This document shows, one piece after another, positions 1-9,103 of a stretch of 64,000 nucleotides of DNA. The translations under genes were made by a program, and so were the position numbers. How positions within the stretch are numbered: position 1 is the first letter of the stretch; every line of letters begins with the position of its first letter. This DNA is from Corynebacterium glyciniphilum AJ 3170 (GTDB taxonomy: Bacteria; Actinomycetota; Actinomycetes; Mycobacteriales; Mycobacteriaceae), in contig NZ_VDYZ01000006.1 in NCBI RefSeq assembly GCF_007673095.1, forward strand, positions 154,792 through 218,791, written 5' to 3'. The notes beneath the pieces were generated by a model. The model was not told where the DNA came from, made no database searches, and saw only the letters and a program-made list of their open reading frames with translations.

Positions 1-2131
<2,131 letters not shown>

Positions 2132-2135
<4 letters not shown>

Positions 2136-2497
2136 GAGCATCGCTGCGCGAGATTGCACCCTTGAGCGCGTTGAAGATCGGTGCGATTCTGAGCGCCTGT
2201 GTCTTCATTGCGTGGATGGTCGCCGCCGCTCTGATCTACATTTTCCTGGGTATCGGTGGCGTCTGGGACCGCATGAACAACCTCCTGGCGGACCTCATCG
2301 GTGCCGACAGTATCTCGGCCGGCCTGTACTTCGGTGTCGCCGCGGGTGTCGGGCTGCTGGAGTTCATCGTCGTGACTCTGTTCGCCCCCGTGATGGCTTT
2401 GCTCTACAACGCCGCGACGGGGCTCGTCGGTGGTCTCCAGGTGACGATCACTCCGCAGAATGTTCAGGAGGCAGAGGCTCCCGAAAACGCATCCTGA
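2132..2497 (+). CDS. DUF3566 family membrane protein
   Basis: This 121-residue protein has two clear hydrophobic segments (about residues 17-42 and 62-93). It starts with a short basic/polar N-terminus and ends in a polar tail. Size, topology and position directly after gyrA match the DUF3566 family (Rv0007 in M. tuberculosis). The start ATG overlaps the gyrA stop, so it is read from the gyrA transcript. In the family the N-terminus is often longer and proline-rich; here it is very short. The molecular role is not established. The location beside cell-division genes in relatives suggests an envelope or division function, but that is inference. Confidence 0.9.
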
Positions 2498-2549
2498 CCT
2501 GTCGGTTTGTAAGTTCAGGATCGTGTGGGTAAAGTTCTGTCTCGTTCGA

Positions 2550-2626
2550 GGGCCTATAGCTCAGGCGGTTAGAGCGCTTCGCTGATAACGAAGAGGTCGG
2601 AGGTTCAAGTCCTCCTAGGCCCACCA
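2550..2626 (+). tRNA. tRNA-Ile (GAT)
   Basis: A full cloverleaf is visible. The acceptor stem GGGCCTA pairs with TAGGCCC, the anticodon stem CTTCG/CGAAG encloses CTGATAA with anticodon GAT at 2584-2586, and the T-arm contains GGTTCAAGTCC. The CCA end is encoded (2624-2626). It lies 52 bp after the DUF3566 gene, in the usual gyrA-ileT-alaT order. Confidence 0.97.
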
Positions 2627-2638
2627 GTAAGACCCCTC

Positions 2639-2711
2639 GGGGCTGTAGCTCAATTGGTAGAGCATCTGCTTTGCAAGCAGAAGGTCAGGGGTTCGATTCC
2701 CCTCAGCTCCA
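2639..2711 (+). tRNA. tRNA-Ala (TGC)
   Basis: The acceptor stem GGGGCTG pairs with CAGCTCC (one G-U). The anticodon stem TCTGC/GCAGA holds loop TTTGCAA with anticodon TGC at 2672-2674, and the T-arm has GGTTCGATTCC. CCA is not encoded. It starts 12 bp after tRNA-Ile and is followed by a strong terminator, so the two tRNAs are co-transcribed. Confidence 0.97.
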
Positions 2712-2720
2712 CAAGATGCC

Positions 2721-2757
2721 AGATCCCCACCCTGATCTTTCAGGGTGGGGATCTTTC
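2721..2757 (+). terminator. Rho-independent terminator after the tRNA pair
   Basis: A 15-bp perfect stem (AGATCCCCACCCTGA, 2721-2735, with its complement at 2740-2754) with a 4-nt loop is followed by a T-run. It ends the gyrA-DUF3566-tRNA transcript or the tRNA unit. Confidence 0.9.
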
Positions 2758-2759
2758 GT

Positions 2760-3039
2760 TTGGTCCGCACCGGGGCGTGACCAGGCAGGGGAGTGGGGCA
2801 GCTCCCCGTCATACTCTGACGGCAAGTGGAGTGTGTGTGGCACGCCGGGGGAACGGGGTGCTGGCTTTCGTCTCTTTTGCAATCTTGAATCTGCCGTAGT
2901 CGCTGGTGTTGGGGCGAAATGATTCGGAAATAGGTCGAGGGTGGCGATTGTCGTCTCATCCCGCGTTGCCCGAGCCGTTCCACGTGAAACCTCGCTCTGA
3001 TGGCTAGACGGTAGCTGTCTCCGTCCGGCGGGGACGCCC
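2760..3039. other. Intergenic stretch with no supported gene
   Basis: About 280 bp lie between the tRNA terminator and the 3' end of the leftward GNAT gene. Open frames here are short and do not look like known proteins. The one notable element is the parS-like palindrome at 2977-2990. Confidence 0.6.
2977..2990. promoter_or_regulatory. parS-like ParB binding site, one mismatch in the 14-bp core
   Basis: GTTCCACGTGAAAC differs at one base from the conserved bacterial parS core GTTTCACGTGAAAC. It lies in non-coding DNA close to gyrA, where origin-proximal parS sites are expected. A second one-mismatch copy is at 21744-21757. ParB binding is inferred, not shown. Confidence 0.6.
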
Positions 3040-3612
3040 TCATTCGCGCTGCATGGACCAGACAACAGGACCACCGACCGGATGTGTCTCAGCGTGAGTC
3101 GAGAAGCCGAGACGTGAGTAGAGCTCGACGTTTCTCGCATCGGATGTTTCCAGGTGGACCGGAGTACGGGCGCCCGCAACAGCATCCAGTGCATCAAGTG
3201 CGTGGCGGATAAGTGCCGTACCGAGTCCGTTCCCCCGGTGCCGGGGGTTTACCCCTACGGTGGCCAGTTCCCAGCTTCCTGCGATGGGAGAGACCGGGAG
3301 TGATACCTCAGAGCCGTGAGCCGGCGCGTTGCCGGCGGCTGACTGGATGCGGGCCCATGTGTCTGCGGAGACACGCCCGTGAGCCCCGGGACCGACGAGG
3401 GCGATGACAGCAGTAACGGCGTCCTCGACGTAGACAAGCCCGTGTGGCAGGGCAATGTGTTCCAGACACACTCGTTGAATGTCACGGATCCGGTCCACGT
3501 GCCTGTCTGGTGCGACGGTCCAGTTGGTCCAGGCATAGTCAGAGAAAGCGAGCGAGAGGGTATCTGCGGCGTCGGGAATGTCGTCGAGTGTGGCCTCACG
3601 TATATGGATCAT
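3040..3612 (-). CDS. GNAT family N-acetyltransferase
   Basis: This predicted 190-residue cytosolic acyl-CoA-dependent acetyltransferase contains the GNAT acetyl-CoA loop (VNPRHRGNGLGTALI, motif A) around residues 133-147. It also has the typical C-terminal motif with Tyr (ARNVELYSRLGF). I chose the ATG at 3612 (protein starting MIHIREATLDDIP), which fits the family's usual first beta strand; the frame stays open 28 codons further upstream but that part looks non-coding. The substrate is unknown. It stands alone between the two Ala tRNA genes, transcribed against them, and overlaps no other gene. Confidence 0.85.
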   Translation of the reverse strand: MIHIREATLDDIPDAADTLSLAFSDYAWTNWTVAPDRHVDRIRDIQRVCLEHIALPHGLVYVEDAVTAVIALVGPGAHGRVSADTWARIQSAAGNAPAHGSEVSLPVSPIAGSWELATVGVNPRHRGNGLGTALIRHALDALDAVAGARTPVHLETSDARNVELYSRLGFSTHAETHPVGGPVVWSMQRE

Positions 3613-3706
3613 GTGGCTGAGAATACAGCCCGGGGAGGCCCCCGTGGCTAGGCGAATGACGGGGTCCGGGTGTACGATCTTCTGTGTTGTCTCCACGAGG
3701 GATTGC

Positions 3707-3779
3707 GGGGCTATAGCTCAGTTGGTAGAGCGTCGCGTTCGCAATGCGAAGGTCTGGGGTTCGATTCCCCATAGCTCCA
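3707..3779 (+). tRNA. tRNA-Ala (CGC)
   Basis: The acceptor stem GGGGCTA pairs with TAGCTCC. The anticodon stem TCGCG/TGCGA (one G-U) holds loop TTCGCAA with anticodon CGC at 3740-3742, and the T-arm is GGGGTTCGATTCCCC. CCA is not encoded. It is a second alanine tRNA about 1 kb from the TGC isoacceptor. Confidence 0.96.
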
Positions 3780-3795
3780 CAGAAAGACAGGATCC

Positions 3796-3824
3796 GGGCA
3801 CTTTCCGATTTTTGGAAAGTGCCC
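3796..3824 (+). terminator. Stem-loop terminator after tRNA-Ala(CGC)
   Basis: A perfect 11-bp stem, GGGCACTTTCC (3796-3806) and GGAAAGTGCCC (3814-3824), has a 7-nt loop, followed by GTTGTC rather than a clean T-run. It lies 17 bp after the tRNA. Confidence 0.75.
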
Positions 3825-3985
3825 GTTGTCTGTCCTGGGAGGAGTGGGGGCCACCCGCAAGGGTGGAGAACGGGGTCCCTGTGATACCCCCGGCTGTATG
3901 GTTAATTCACCGTATGAACTACTGGGCCGTTAACTTCTCCTTAGGCGCGTCACCATCCTGCGCGTAATCACCACAAGGAGGGCCA

Positions 3986-4180
3986 GTGAATAACCGTAAG
4001 CTTGCTACGGCAGCCGTCGTCGCCGCACTCGCCCTCGCCGCGGTGTCCTGTACTGGTGAAACTGAAGCGGAAGACACGCCGAAGGTGCCTGCCGTGACAA
4101 GCTGCATCACACCCGTGCCGCCACATACGACGACGTCTGCACCCAGTACCGCTGTGAGTGAGGAGCCCGAACCTCGATAG
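3986..4180 (+). CDS. Small putative lipoprotein
   Basis: A 64-residue protein starts at a GTG preceded by a strong AAGGAGGG ribosome-binding site at 3974-3981. It opens with a basic N-terminus and a hydrophobic stretch (residues 6-20), then a cysteine at residue 22 in a lipobox-like context (AVSC). The remainder is short, rich in Thr/Pro/Glu, with a second cysteine. This suggests a membrane-anchored lipoprotein or a small exported peptide. No family is recognised. It is a single gene between the tRNA-Ala terminator and the convergent marR-type gene. Confidence rests on the RBS and signal-like N-terminus only. Confidence 0.6.
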   Translation: MNNRKLATAAVVAALALAAVSCTGETEAEDTPKVPAVTSCITPVPPHTTTSAPSTAVSEEPEPR

Positions 4181-4245
4181 CGGGAGGACTCCTCGGTCGC
4201 TGGGGAAAGGCACGGTAATCGACGTTCGGCTTTTGCTGTGCACGT

Positions 4246-4692
4246 TCAGCGTTCGGGATCATCCGGTGCGTAGAACTCACTCATGGCGGTGAGGAACCGA
4301 ATGACGGTGTTGAGCTCATCGGCGCTGAATCTGGAGGCGAGGGTGGCGAACCGCTCGTCGACGTCCCCGTAGAGCGACTGCAGAGGGGCGATGGTTTCCG
4401 GGATCAGGTCAATGACCGTGCGGCGGCGGTCCACGTCGTCGGGGGTTCGACGGACGAAACCGGCCCTTTCGAGACGATCAACGATCCGAGTGACCGTGCT
4501 GGTCGGAATCCCTGTCGCTGCGCTGATCTGCCGTGGAGTGCGGATATCCCTACTGAGGACCAGCAGGTGCAGGGTCTGCAGGTCGGTCATCTGCAGTCCG
4601 TTGTCGCGCGCGATGCGGTCATTGCCCAACGTGGCATCCACGATCTGCCGTTGTAGTGCGATGCGCACCTGTTCTACCAGGGCATTCGTCAC
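4246..4692 (-). CDS. MarR family transcriptional regulator
   Basis: This 148-residue winged-helix repressor shows a recognition-helix region around residues 57-75 (ISAATGIPTSTVTRIVDRLE), followed by the wing with the conserved DxRR signature (DDVDRRRTVIDL). N- and C-terminal helices form the usual dimerisation region. It is transcribed divergently from the SDR/heme A synthase-type operon starting at 4795. The intergenic region carries a perfect TATTCCC/GGGAATA inverted repeat. MarR proteins generally respond to small phenolic or oxidising ligands, so it probably controls both itself and that operon. The ligand is unknown. Confidence 0.9.
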   Translation of the reverse strand: MTNALVEQVRIALQRQIVDATLGNDRIARDNGLQMTDLQTLHLLVLSRDIRTPRQISAATGIPTSTVTRIVDRLERAGFVRRTPDDVDRRRTVIDLIPETIAPLQSLYGDVDERFATLASRFSADELNTVIRFLTAMSEFYAPDDPER

Positions 4693-4713
4693 AAGCGAAC
4701 CTCCTTGTTAAAG

Positions 4714-4732
4714 TATTCCCATATCGGGAATA
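4714..4732. promoter_or_regulatory. Candidate MarR operator (inverted repeat)
   Basis: A perfect 7-bp inverted repeat TATTCCC-N5-GGGAATA lies in the 102-bp gap between the divergent MarR gene and the 4795 operon. A looser CGGGATTATC copy follows at about 4741-4750. Size and placement fit a MarR dimer site. Confidence 0.65.
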
Positions 4733-4794
4733 TCTATCATCGGGATTATCTGGTGAGTATATCTGGTGATCCCCCGGACAGGAGACGAGACACG

Positions 4795-5430
4795 ATGAGA
4801 ATTCTGGTACCCGGCGCCACCGGCATGGTCGGCCGTCACGTCGTTGAACAGGCCCTGGAACGGGGCCACGAGGTCACCGCCATTGCACGGCGTCCGGGGT
4901 TCTTGGGCGTTGAACACCCCCACCTTTCGGTTGAGCCGGCGGATGTCACCAAAGCCGCATCACTCGACCCGCTTCTCGAGGACATCGATGCGGTCGTGAG
5001 CACGGTCGGCATCGGCACATCGAGGGAGCCGACGACCCTGTACTCGGAGGGGACTCGAAACCTTCTGCGTGCAATGGAACATCACGGAGTAACACGCATT
5101 GTTGTCATCTCCTCCGAGGTCGCTGACCATTGGGCACACCAGGGCCTGCTGAAACTCTGGGTGGTGCTGCCGCTTCTCCAGAAGTTCCTCGGCGCCACCT
5201 ACGACGACATGCGCCGTATGGACATCGTGCTCTGGGAGGGGGATGCGCAGTGGACGGCGGTCCGTGCTCCTCGCATCCGTCCCGCGAAGGCCAAGGGAAA
5301 CTACCGCCTCGATACCGAAGAACCACTACGACGTGGGTGGTCGATCACTGTGCCAGACATGGCCACCGCGCTGCTCGACGTTGCCGAGCGTCAGGATCTC
5401 GGTCGCACCCACCTCTACGTCGCGAACTGA
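4795..5430 (+). CDS. NAD(P)-binding atypical SDR (NmrA-like) oxidoreductase
   Basis: This 211-residue Rossmann protein has an N-terminal nucleotide-binding motif VPGATGMVGRHV (residues 5-16, the GxxGxxG form of atypical extended SDRs). It lacks the classical catalytic YxxxK of short-chain dehydrogenases. That pattern matches the NmrA/SDR_a5 group of NAD(P)H-binding proteins, which act as redox sensors or reductases. The ATG at 4795 is preceded by AGGAGACGAGACACG. It is the first gene of a four-gene operon with 36-, 12- and minus 4-base junctions, divergent from the MarR gene. The exact reaction is unknown. Confidence 0.82.
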   Translation: MRILVPGATGMVGRHVVEQALERGHEVTAIARRPGFLGVEHPHLSVEPADVTKAASLDPLLEDIDAVVSTVGIGTSREPTTLYSEGTRNLLRAMEHHGVTRIVVISSEVADHWAHQGLLKLWVVLPLLQKFLGATYDDMRRMDIVLWEGDAQWTAVRAPRIRPAKAKGNYRLDTEEPLRRGWSITVPDMATALLDVAERQDLGRTHLYVAN

Positions 5431-5466
5431 CAATTCGACGCCTGCACGAAGGAAGGAACCAAGGAA

Positions 5467-5817
5467 GTGGAAACTGTGCGCGGCATCGTTGTCCTGCTGC
5501 ATCTGGTGGGATTCGCACTACTGTTGGGAGCTTGGGCGGTCGAGGCGTTCAAGGGGCGTCCGCGGATCACAGCGATGATGCAGTGGGCGATGACGATCGC
5601 CCTCATCACTGGCCTCGCGCTTGCGGCGCCGTGGGGTCTCGGGCACGAGCTGAACTACATGAAGATCGGCATCAAACTCGTCGTGCTGCTCGTCATCGCC
5701 GCATTGCTCGGTGTCGGTGGGGCACGGCAGCGTCGAACAGCGTCGATCCCAGTTACCTTGTTTTGGTCGGTCGGTGTATTGACGATCGTAAACGCCGCGA
5801 TCGCAGTTCTGGTCTAG
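5467..5817 (+). CDS. Small integral membrane protein
   Basis: A 116-residue protein has four hydrophobic segments (about residues 5-25, 37-55, 65-85 and 97-115), so it is a polytopic inner-membrane protein. The GTG start at 5467 sits 5 bp after an AAGGAA Shine-Dalgarno stretch. It lies 36 bp after the SDR gene and 12 bp before the heme A synthase-type gene. This spacing and its four-helix shape suggest a role with them in heme or redox membrane chemistry, but no family is recognised. Function is inference from context only. Confidence 0.72.
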   Translation: METVRGIVVLLHLVGFALLLGAWAVEAFKGRPRITAMMQWAMTIALITGLALAAPWGLGHELNYMKIGIKLVVLLVIAALLGVGGARQRRTASIPVTLFWSVGVLTIVNAAIAVLV

Positions 5818-5829
5818 AGGTCGTGACTC

Positions 5830-6762
5830 GTGCCCAATCCCTTCTCGCGGCTCGCCGACCGCGTGGATCTCGAGCGCCGCAGCCTCCGTTCGGCCGCACT
5901 CGCCGCGCTCGTGGCCAGCATCCTCATCGTCACGACGGGTGCGACCGTGCGGCTCACCGGTTCCGGCCTCGGATGCGAGACCTGGCCGTACTGCACCAGC
6001 GATACCCTGGCGCCGACCCGTGAGATGGGGCTGCACGGGGCCATTGAGTTCGGCAACCGGCTGCTTACGGTCGCGCTCTGCGTCATCCTAGGTTGGCTGA
6101 TGATCGCCACCCGCTTGCAGCGCAGTCCCGCACCGTCGGTCAGCAGGTGGGCGTGGGCGCAGTTCTGGGTCGTGGTGCTCAACGCCGTCATTGGTGGCAT
6201 CACGGTTTGGACCGAGCTCAACCCGTACGTCGTCGCGGGCCACTTCATCGCCGCGATGCTGCTCGTCGGAACGGCCACCGTCACGTGGCACCGCGTCAAC
6301 GAACTCGATCAAGACGGTCTTCAGGAGCCGTACCAACCTGCCCTGCGGGTACTTGGCACGAGCCTGCTCATCGCCACCGCGGTACTCATCATGCTCGGTA
6401 CCGTCGTCACCGGGACCGGCCCACACGCCGGCGATTCGTCCGGTGTACCGCGCATGCCGTTCGACTGGATCACCGTCTCCCGCCTCCATGCCGCAGCCGC
6501 GATTGTCGTCACCGCACTTATGGTCTGGGCATGGATCGGCACACGCCGAAGTAGCAGGTCCGGGCTGCGAAGACATGTCCGGATACTTCTCCTGGTGGTG
6601 TCCCTCCAGGGAGGCGTCGGAATCGCGCAGGTGGTACTTGGCCTGCCGGAAGCCCTCATCGGGCTGCATCTACTCGGCTCCGCCCTCGTCTGGACCGGCA
6701 CTATCCGGATATTCCTTGACACCCTTTTCCCACATCACATCAATGCTTGGAGAGCACAATGA
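5830..6762 (+). CDS. COX15/CtaA-type heme A synthase homologue
   Basis: A 310-residue polytopic membrane protein with eight predicted helices carries the CtaA/COX15 hallmarks. These are TGATVRLTGSGLGCETWPYC near the N-terminus (including the two extracytoplasmic cysteines typical of Gram-positive CtaA), HGAIEFGNRLLT, and further histidines in AGHFIA, SRLHAAAA and GLHLLG. Together these supply the heme-ligating His set. The family oxidises heme O to heme A for aa3 oxidase. The GTG start at 5830 was chosen because it directly follows the preceding gene. Location in a MarR-divergent operon away from ctaB is unusual and suggests a second, regulated copy or a specialised heme oxidation step. Confidence 0.85.
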   Translation: MPNPFSRLADRVDLERRSLRSAALAALVASILIVTTGATVRLTGSGLGCETWPYCTSDTLAPTREMGLHGAIEFGNRLLTVALCVILGWLMIATRLQRSPAPSVSRWAWAQFWVVVLNAVIGGITVWTELNPYVVAGHFIAAMLLVGTATVTWHRVNELDQDGLQEPYQPALRVLGTSLLIATAVLIMLGTVVTGTGPHAGDSSGVPRMPFDWITVSRLHAAAAIVVTALMVWAWIGTRRSSRSGLRRHVRILLLVVSLQGGVGIAQVVLGLPEALIGLHLLGSALVWTGTIRIFLDTLFPHHINAWRAQ

Positions 6763-7412
6763 ATTTCGACAAACCATTGGACGGTTGGTTCACGTATCTG
6801 GCGTGGAATATCGATCTGCAGCTCCGTGGTCCGTTCGTGAAGGCGAGCACGCGCCGGGAGCACTATCAGGAACATCTTGTCCATATCGCTGAACAACTAC
6901 GGGAAGAGGGTGCGGTCACTGCCCATGCCCTGCAGGTGACGACGGTCGTGCCTGTCGACGGGGGGCCACGATATGACGTGGCGCTGCTGGTCCATGCCGG
7001 CGACGAGGTGCGTGACGAGCTTGTCCAGCGCACCTCAGCTCTCGGCTTCCCGACACCGGAACTGGCGACCGTCGCCCGTAACGCCGGAAGGTTCGGTGAT
7101 ACCGAGGGACAGGAGGGAGAAATCTTACTCAACCATTTCGCTGGAGACGCGGCCCCGCAGGCCGCGGTAGAGGCATGGGCGTCGATCTCGGAGTGGTACT
7201 CCCGAACGCTCGGAGTCGACAATTCGACTTTGCTGGAGTTCACCGGGGACACGCCGATACTCATCATGAACTATGCAGTCCTGCCTGGGAAAGCGATCCC
7301 GTTCCTCGCAGGACAGATACTGCGTCCAAGCTTCTACAGTGTCGTCCGTAAACAACTGCATGAGGCCGGGATTGCTCCGTTCCCCCTCATCGCCCGGCGA
7401 CTGGAAGGGTGA
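6759..7412 (+). CDS. Conserved protein of unknown function, last gene of the MarR-linked operon
   Basis: A 217-residue soluble protein has no signal peptide or membrane span. The chosen ATG at 6759 overlaps the TGA of the heme A synthase-type gene (ATGA), giving translational coupling, and has an AGAG ribosome-binding stretch. The sequence has an alpha/beta look (for example HALQVTTVVPVDGGPRYDVALLVHAG), a central polar region and a C-terminal segment rich in hydrophobic/aromatic residues. No catalytic motif is recognised. Its place in the operon with an SDR, a small membrane protein and a heme A synthase homologue is the only functional hint. Confidence 0.75.
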   Translation: MNFDKPLDGWFTYLAWNIDLQLRGPFVKASTRREHYQEHLVHIAEQLREEGAVTAHALQVTTVVPVDGGPRYDVALLVHAGDEVRDELVQRTSALGFPTPELATVARNAGRFGDTEGQEGEILLNHFAGDAAPQAAVEAWASISEWYSRTLGVDNSTLLEFTGDTPILIMNYAVLPGKAIPFLAGQILRPSFYSVVRKQLHEAGIAPFPLIARRLEG

Positions 7413-7483
7413 GTGGCGGCCGACGCTTCTGCCAGGCTGTGCGGTGTGGGGACTGGGTTAGTCTTCCCGCCCTCTTTCGCTAT

Positions 7484-7502
7484 TTTCCCTTGCAGGGGGA
7501 AA
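7484..7502. promoter_or_regulatory. Inverted repeat upstream of the first small paralogous gene
   Basis: TTTCCC (7484-7489) and GGGAAA (7497-7502) are separated by seven bases, 64 bp before the start at 7566. It could be an operator or a leader hairpin; no regulator is assigned. Confidence 0.4.
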
Positions 7503-7565
7503 GTTCCGCCTAGTGTGGTGTACGTCACTTCGACAACAGCCACTGACGCTATCGGAAGGTAATTC

Positions 7566-7745
7566 ATGGATTCTCTGATCAATCTCATCGAGTCGCTCAT
7601 CGGCTTCGGATCGTCGACCCTGGAGCTCGGATCCTCGGTTCTTTCCGGAGACGGATCACTCGCCGTCGGCTCGAACGTCCTCGATCTCGGCTCATCCGGA
7701 GCGGAACTCAGCGGCGCAGGCTCCGACGTGATTTCGGGGAGCTGA
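7566..7745 (+). CDS. Small acidic peptide, candidate cell-wall channel (PorA/PorH-like)
   Basis: A 59-residue ORF beginning MDSLINLIESLIGFGSS is preceded by GGAAGG (7555-7560) at good spacing from the ATG. It has no Sec signal, no cysteine, is rich in Gly, Ser and Leu, and repeats a (S)xLELGSS/LDLGSS pattern. The next gene (7848-8057) is a clear paralogue: both share MD-LI--LI at the start and STLELGSS in the middle. Corynebacterial mycomembrane channel peptides PorA and PorH are likewise 45-60 residues, leaderless, acidic and encoded in tandem. The similarity here is in size, composition and arrangement, not in recognisable sequence identity, so the assignment is a hypothesis. Confidence 0.6.
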   Translation: MDSLINLIESLIGFGSSTLELGSSVLSGDGSLAVGSNVLDLGSSGAELSGAGSDVISGS

Positions 7746-7755
7746 CCGGGGGTGG

Positions 7756-7775
7756 GTGCAACGTTCCTGTTGCAC
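7756..7775 (+). terminator. Hairpin between the two small paralogues
   Basis: A perfect 7-bp stem GTGCAAC/GTTGCAC with 6-nt loop starts 11 bp after the stop of the 59-residue gene. There is no T-run, so it may be an attenuating hairpin, an mRNA-stabilising end or an operator rather than a full terminator. Confidence 0.5.
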
Positions 7776-7847
7776 GAGGGGAAGGGTTGCCTAAGATAGT
7801 GGCCGTACAGCGTCCGCTGGCACCCCTCTCACGTGGAAAGGTCCATC

Positions 7848-8057
7848 ATGGATACTCTCATCGAGCCCCTCATCAACTTCCTGACCTCTGCCTTCAGCCT
7901 CGGTTCGTCGGTGGCCACCGGTAACCCGATCGGCATCGGTTCCTCCACACTGGAGCTCGGCTCCTCGGCGATCGACCTGAGCAGTGCCGGCTCCTCCGTC
8001 CTGGAGGGGGCAGGCGGTACCGACGGTGCCGGCGCAGCCGGAGAAGCGGCGAACTAG
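7848..8057 (+). CDS. Small acidic peptide, paralogue of the preceding gene
   Basis: A 69-residue ORF has ATG at 7848 and GGAAAGG at 7835-7841. It starts MDTLIEPLINFLTSAFSLGSS and contains STLELGSSAIDLSS, closely matching the 59-residue protein encoded 100 bp upstream. Like it, there is no signal peptide and no cysteine; the C-terminus is Gly/Ala rich. The tandem pair probably arose by duplication. Resemblance in size and composition to PorA/PorH channel peptides suggests outer (mycolic-acid) membrane location, but this is inference. The stop lies 6 bp from the stop of the convergent membrane protein gene. Confidence 0.62.
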   Translation: MDTLIEPLINFLTSAFSLGSSVATGNPIGIGSSTLELGSSAIDLSSAGSSVLEGAGGTDGAGAAGEAAN

Positions 8058-8063
8058 CCTGTA

Positions 8064-9008
8064 CTAGGCCTCGGCCGGGCGCTTCTCTCCCGCGAGCCGG
8101 GAGGTGAACCTGCGGTACCGCAGCGCAGCGAGCCCCACCAGACCCATGCCGATCGCCACCCAGGCGAGCAGTACCCACACAGAGTGTGCGATGCCGGCGC
8201 CGTCGAAGAACGCCACCGAACGGGTGGCGTTCCCGGCGGCGCCGATCGGCAGGAACTGGCCGATTGCACCCCACGGGGAGGGTAGCCACTGCCACCCTGT
8301 GGCGATACCCGACAGTGGGTTGGAGACGAACAGCGTCAGCAGTGCGCCGATCCCCAGTCCGGCGAAGCCGATCAACGCCTCGAGCCCGAGCACGAACAAT
8401 GACGTACCGGCGATGCCGAGTGCGAGCACACCCGCTGTCTCCCAGTAGTTTCCGTCGAATGTCCCGAAACCGAACTGCAGGATGGCCCCGACCACGAGTC
8501 CGGCGAGGACCGAGAAGACCAACGAGCCGATGATGCGCAGGCCGTAGCGCTTCTTCATCGTCATCGAGAGGACCGCCGCCGACACCATGCCGCCGAACGC
8601 CAGCGGCAACGCGAGGGCGCTGAGCCCGCCTGCGGTCGGATCGTCCTGCGTCGTCGGAGCGACATCCTCGACCTCGGCCTGCATGCCTTCGGCGACGCCG
8701 GTGAGGACCTGGGTGTACGGCTGGCCGGCGCCGGAGGCGGTGTACACGGTGGCCCCGCCAGGGGTGACCGTGACAGCACCGACAGCATCGCGGTCAAGGA
8801 CGGCCTCCTTGGCGTCAGACGGATCGTCGTAGACGGTCACGTCGAAGTTCTCGCTGAGCTGGTTGACCACCGGCTCGGGTGCGGTGACCGCGACGGGAAT
8901 GTCATCGGGGCCTGAGTTCATCTGGGGCGAGAGGAAGGCAAGCAGCATCAGGGTGACGGCCGCGGTGAGGCCGAGGATGATGCCGCCGAGCTTGAGTGTC
9001 GTCTTCAC
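8064..9008 (-). CDS. ABC-2-like / YhgE-type membrane protein
   Basis: This 314-residue protein has one N-terminal membrane helix (residues 7-27), an extracytoplasmic domain of about 130 residues and five or so C-terminal helices. That topology is typical of YhgE/Pip and ABC-2 type permease-like proteins. I place the start at the GTG at 9008, because AGGAG lies six bases upstream; an in-frame ATG five codons earlier overlaps that Shine-Dalgarno. It is divergent from a TetR gene and shares with it a palindromic intergenic site, so TetR very likely represses it. Such pairs often export or sense membrane-active compounds. The substrate is unknown. Confidence 0.8.
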   Translation of the reverse strand: MKTTLKLGGIILGLTAAVTLMLLAFLSPQMNSGPDDIPVAVTAPEPVVNQLSENFDVTVYDDPSDAKEAVLDRDAVGAVTVTPGGATVYTASGAGQPYTQVLTGVAEGMQAEVEDVAPTTQDDPTAGGLSALALPLAFGGMVSAAVLSMTMKKRYGLRIIGSLVFSVLAGLVVGAILQFGFGTFDGNYWETAGVLALGIAGTSLFVLGLEALIGFAGLGIGALLTLFVSNPLSGIATGWQWLPSPWGAIGQFLPIGAAGNATRSVAFFDGAGIAHSVWVLLAWVAIGMGLVGLAALRYRRFTSRLAGEKRPAEA

Positions 9009-9038
9009 GGGGATCTCCTGCATGGTAGCGTGTTAAAT

Positions 9039-9053
9039 GGAGCGGATCGCTCC
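9039..9053. promoter_or_regulatory. Candidate TetR operator
   Basis: GGAGCG-GAT-CGCTCC is a perfect 6-bp inverted repeat in the intergenic region of the divergent TetR and membrane-protein genes. A further GGAGCG half site occurs at 9062-9067. Confidence 0.65.
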
Positions 9054-9103
9054 GTTTTTCTGGAGCGTAATCCTCCGGTTACTGAGATGCAAGAGGAGAG
9101 TTG

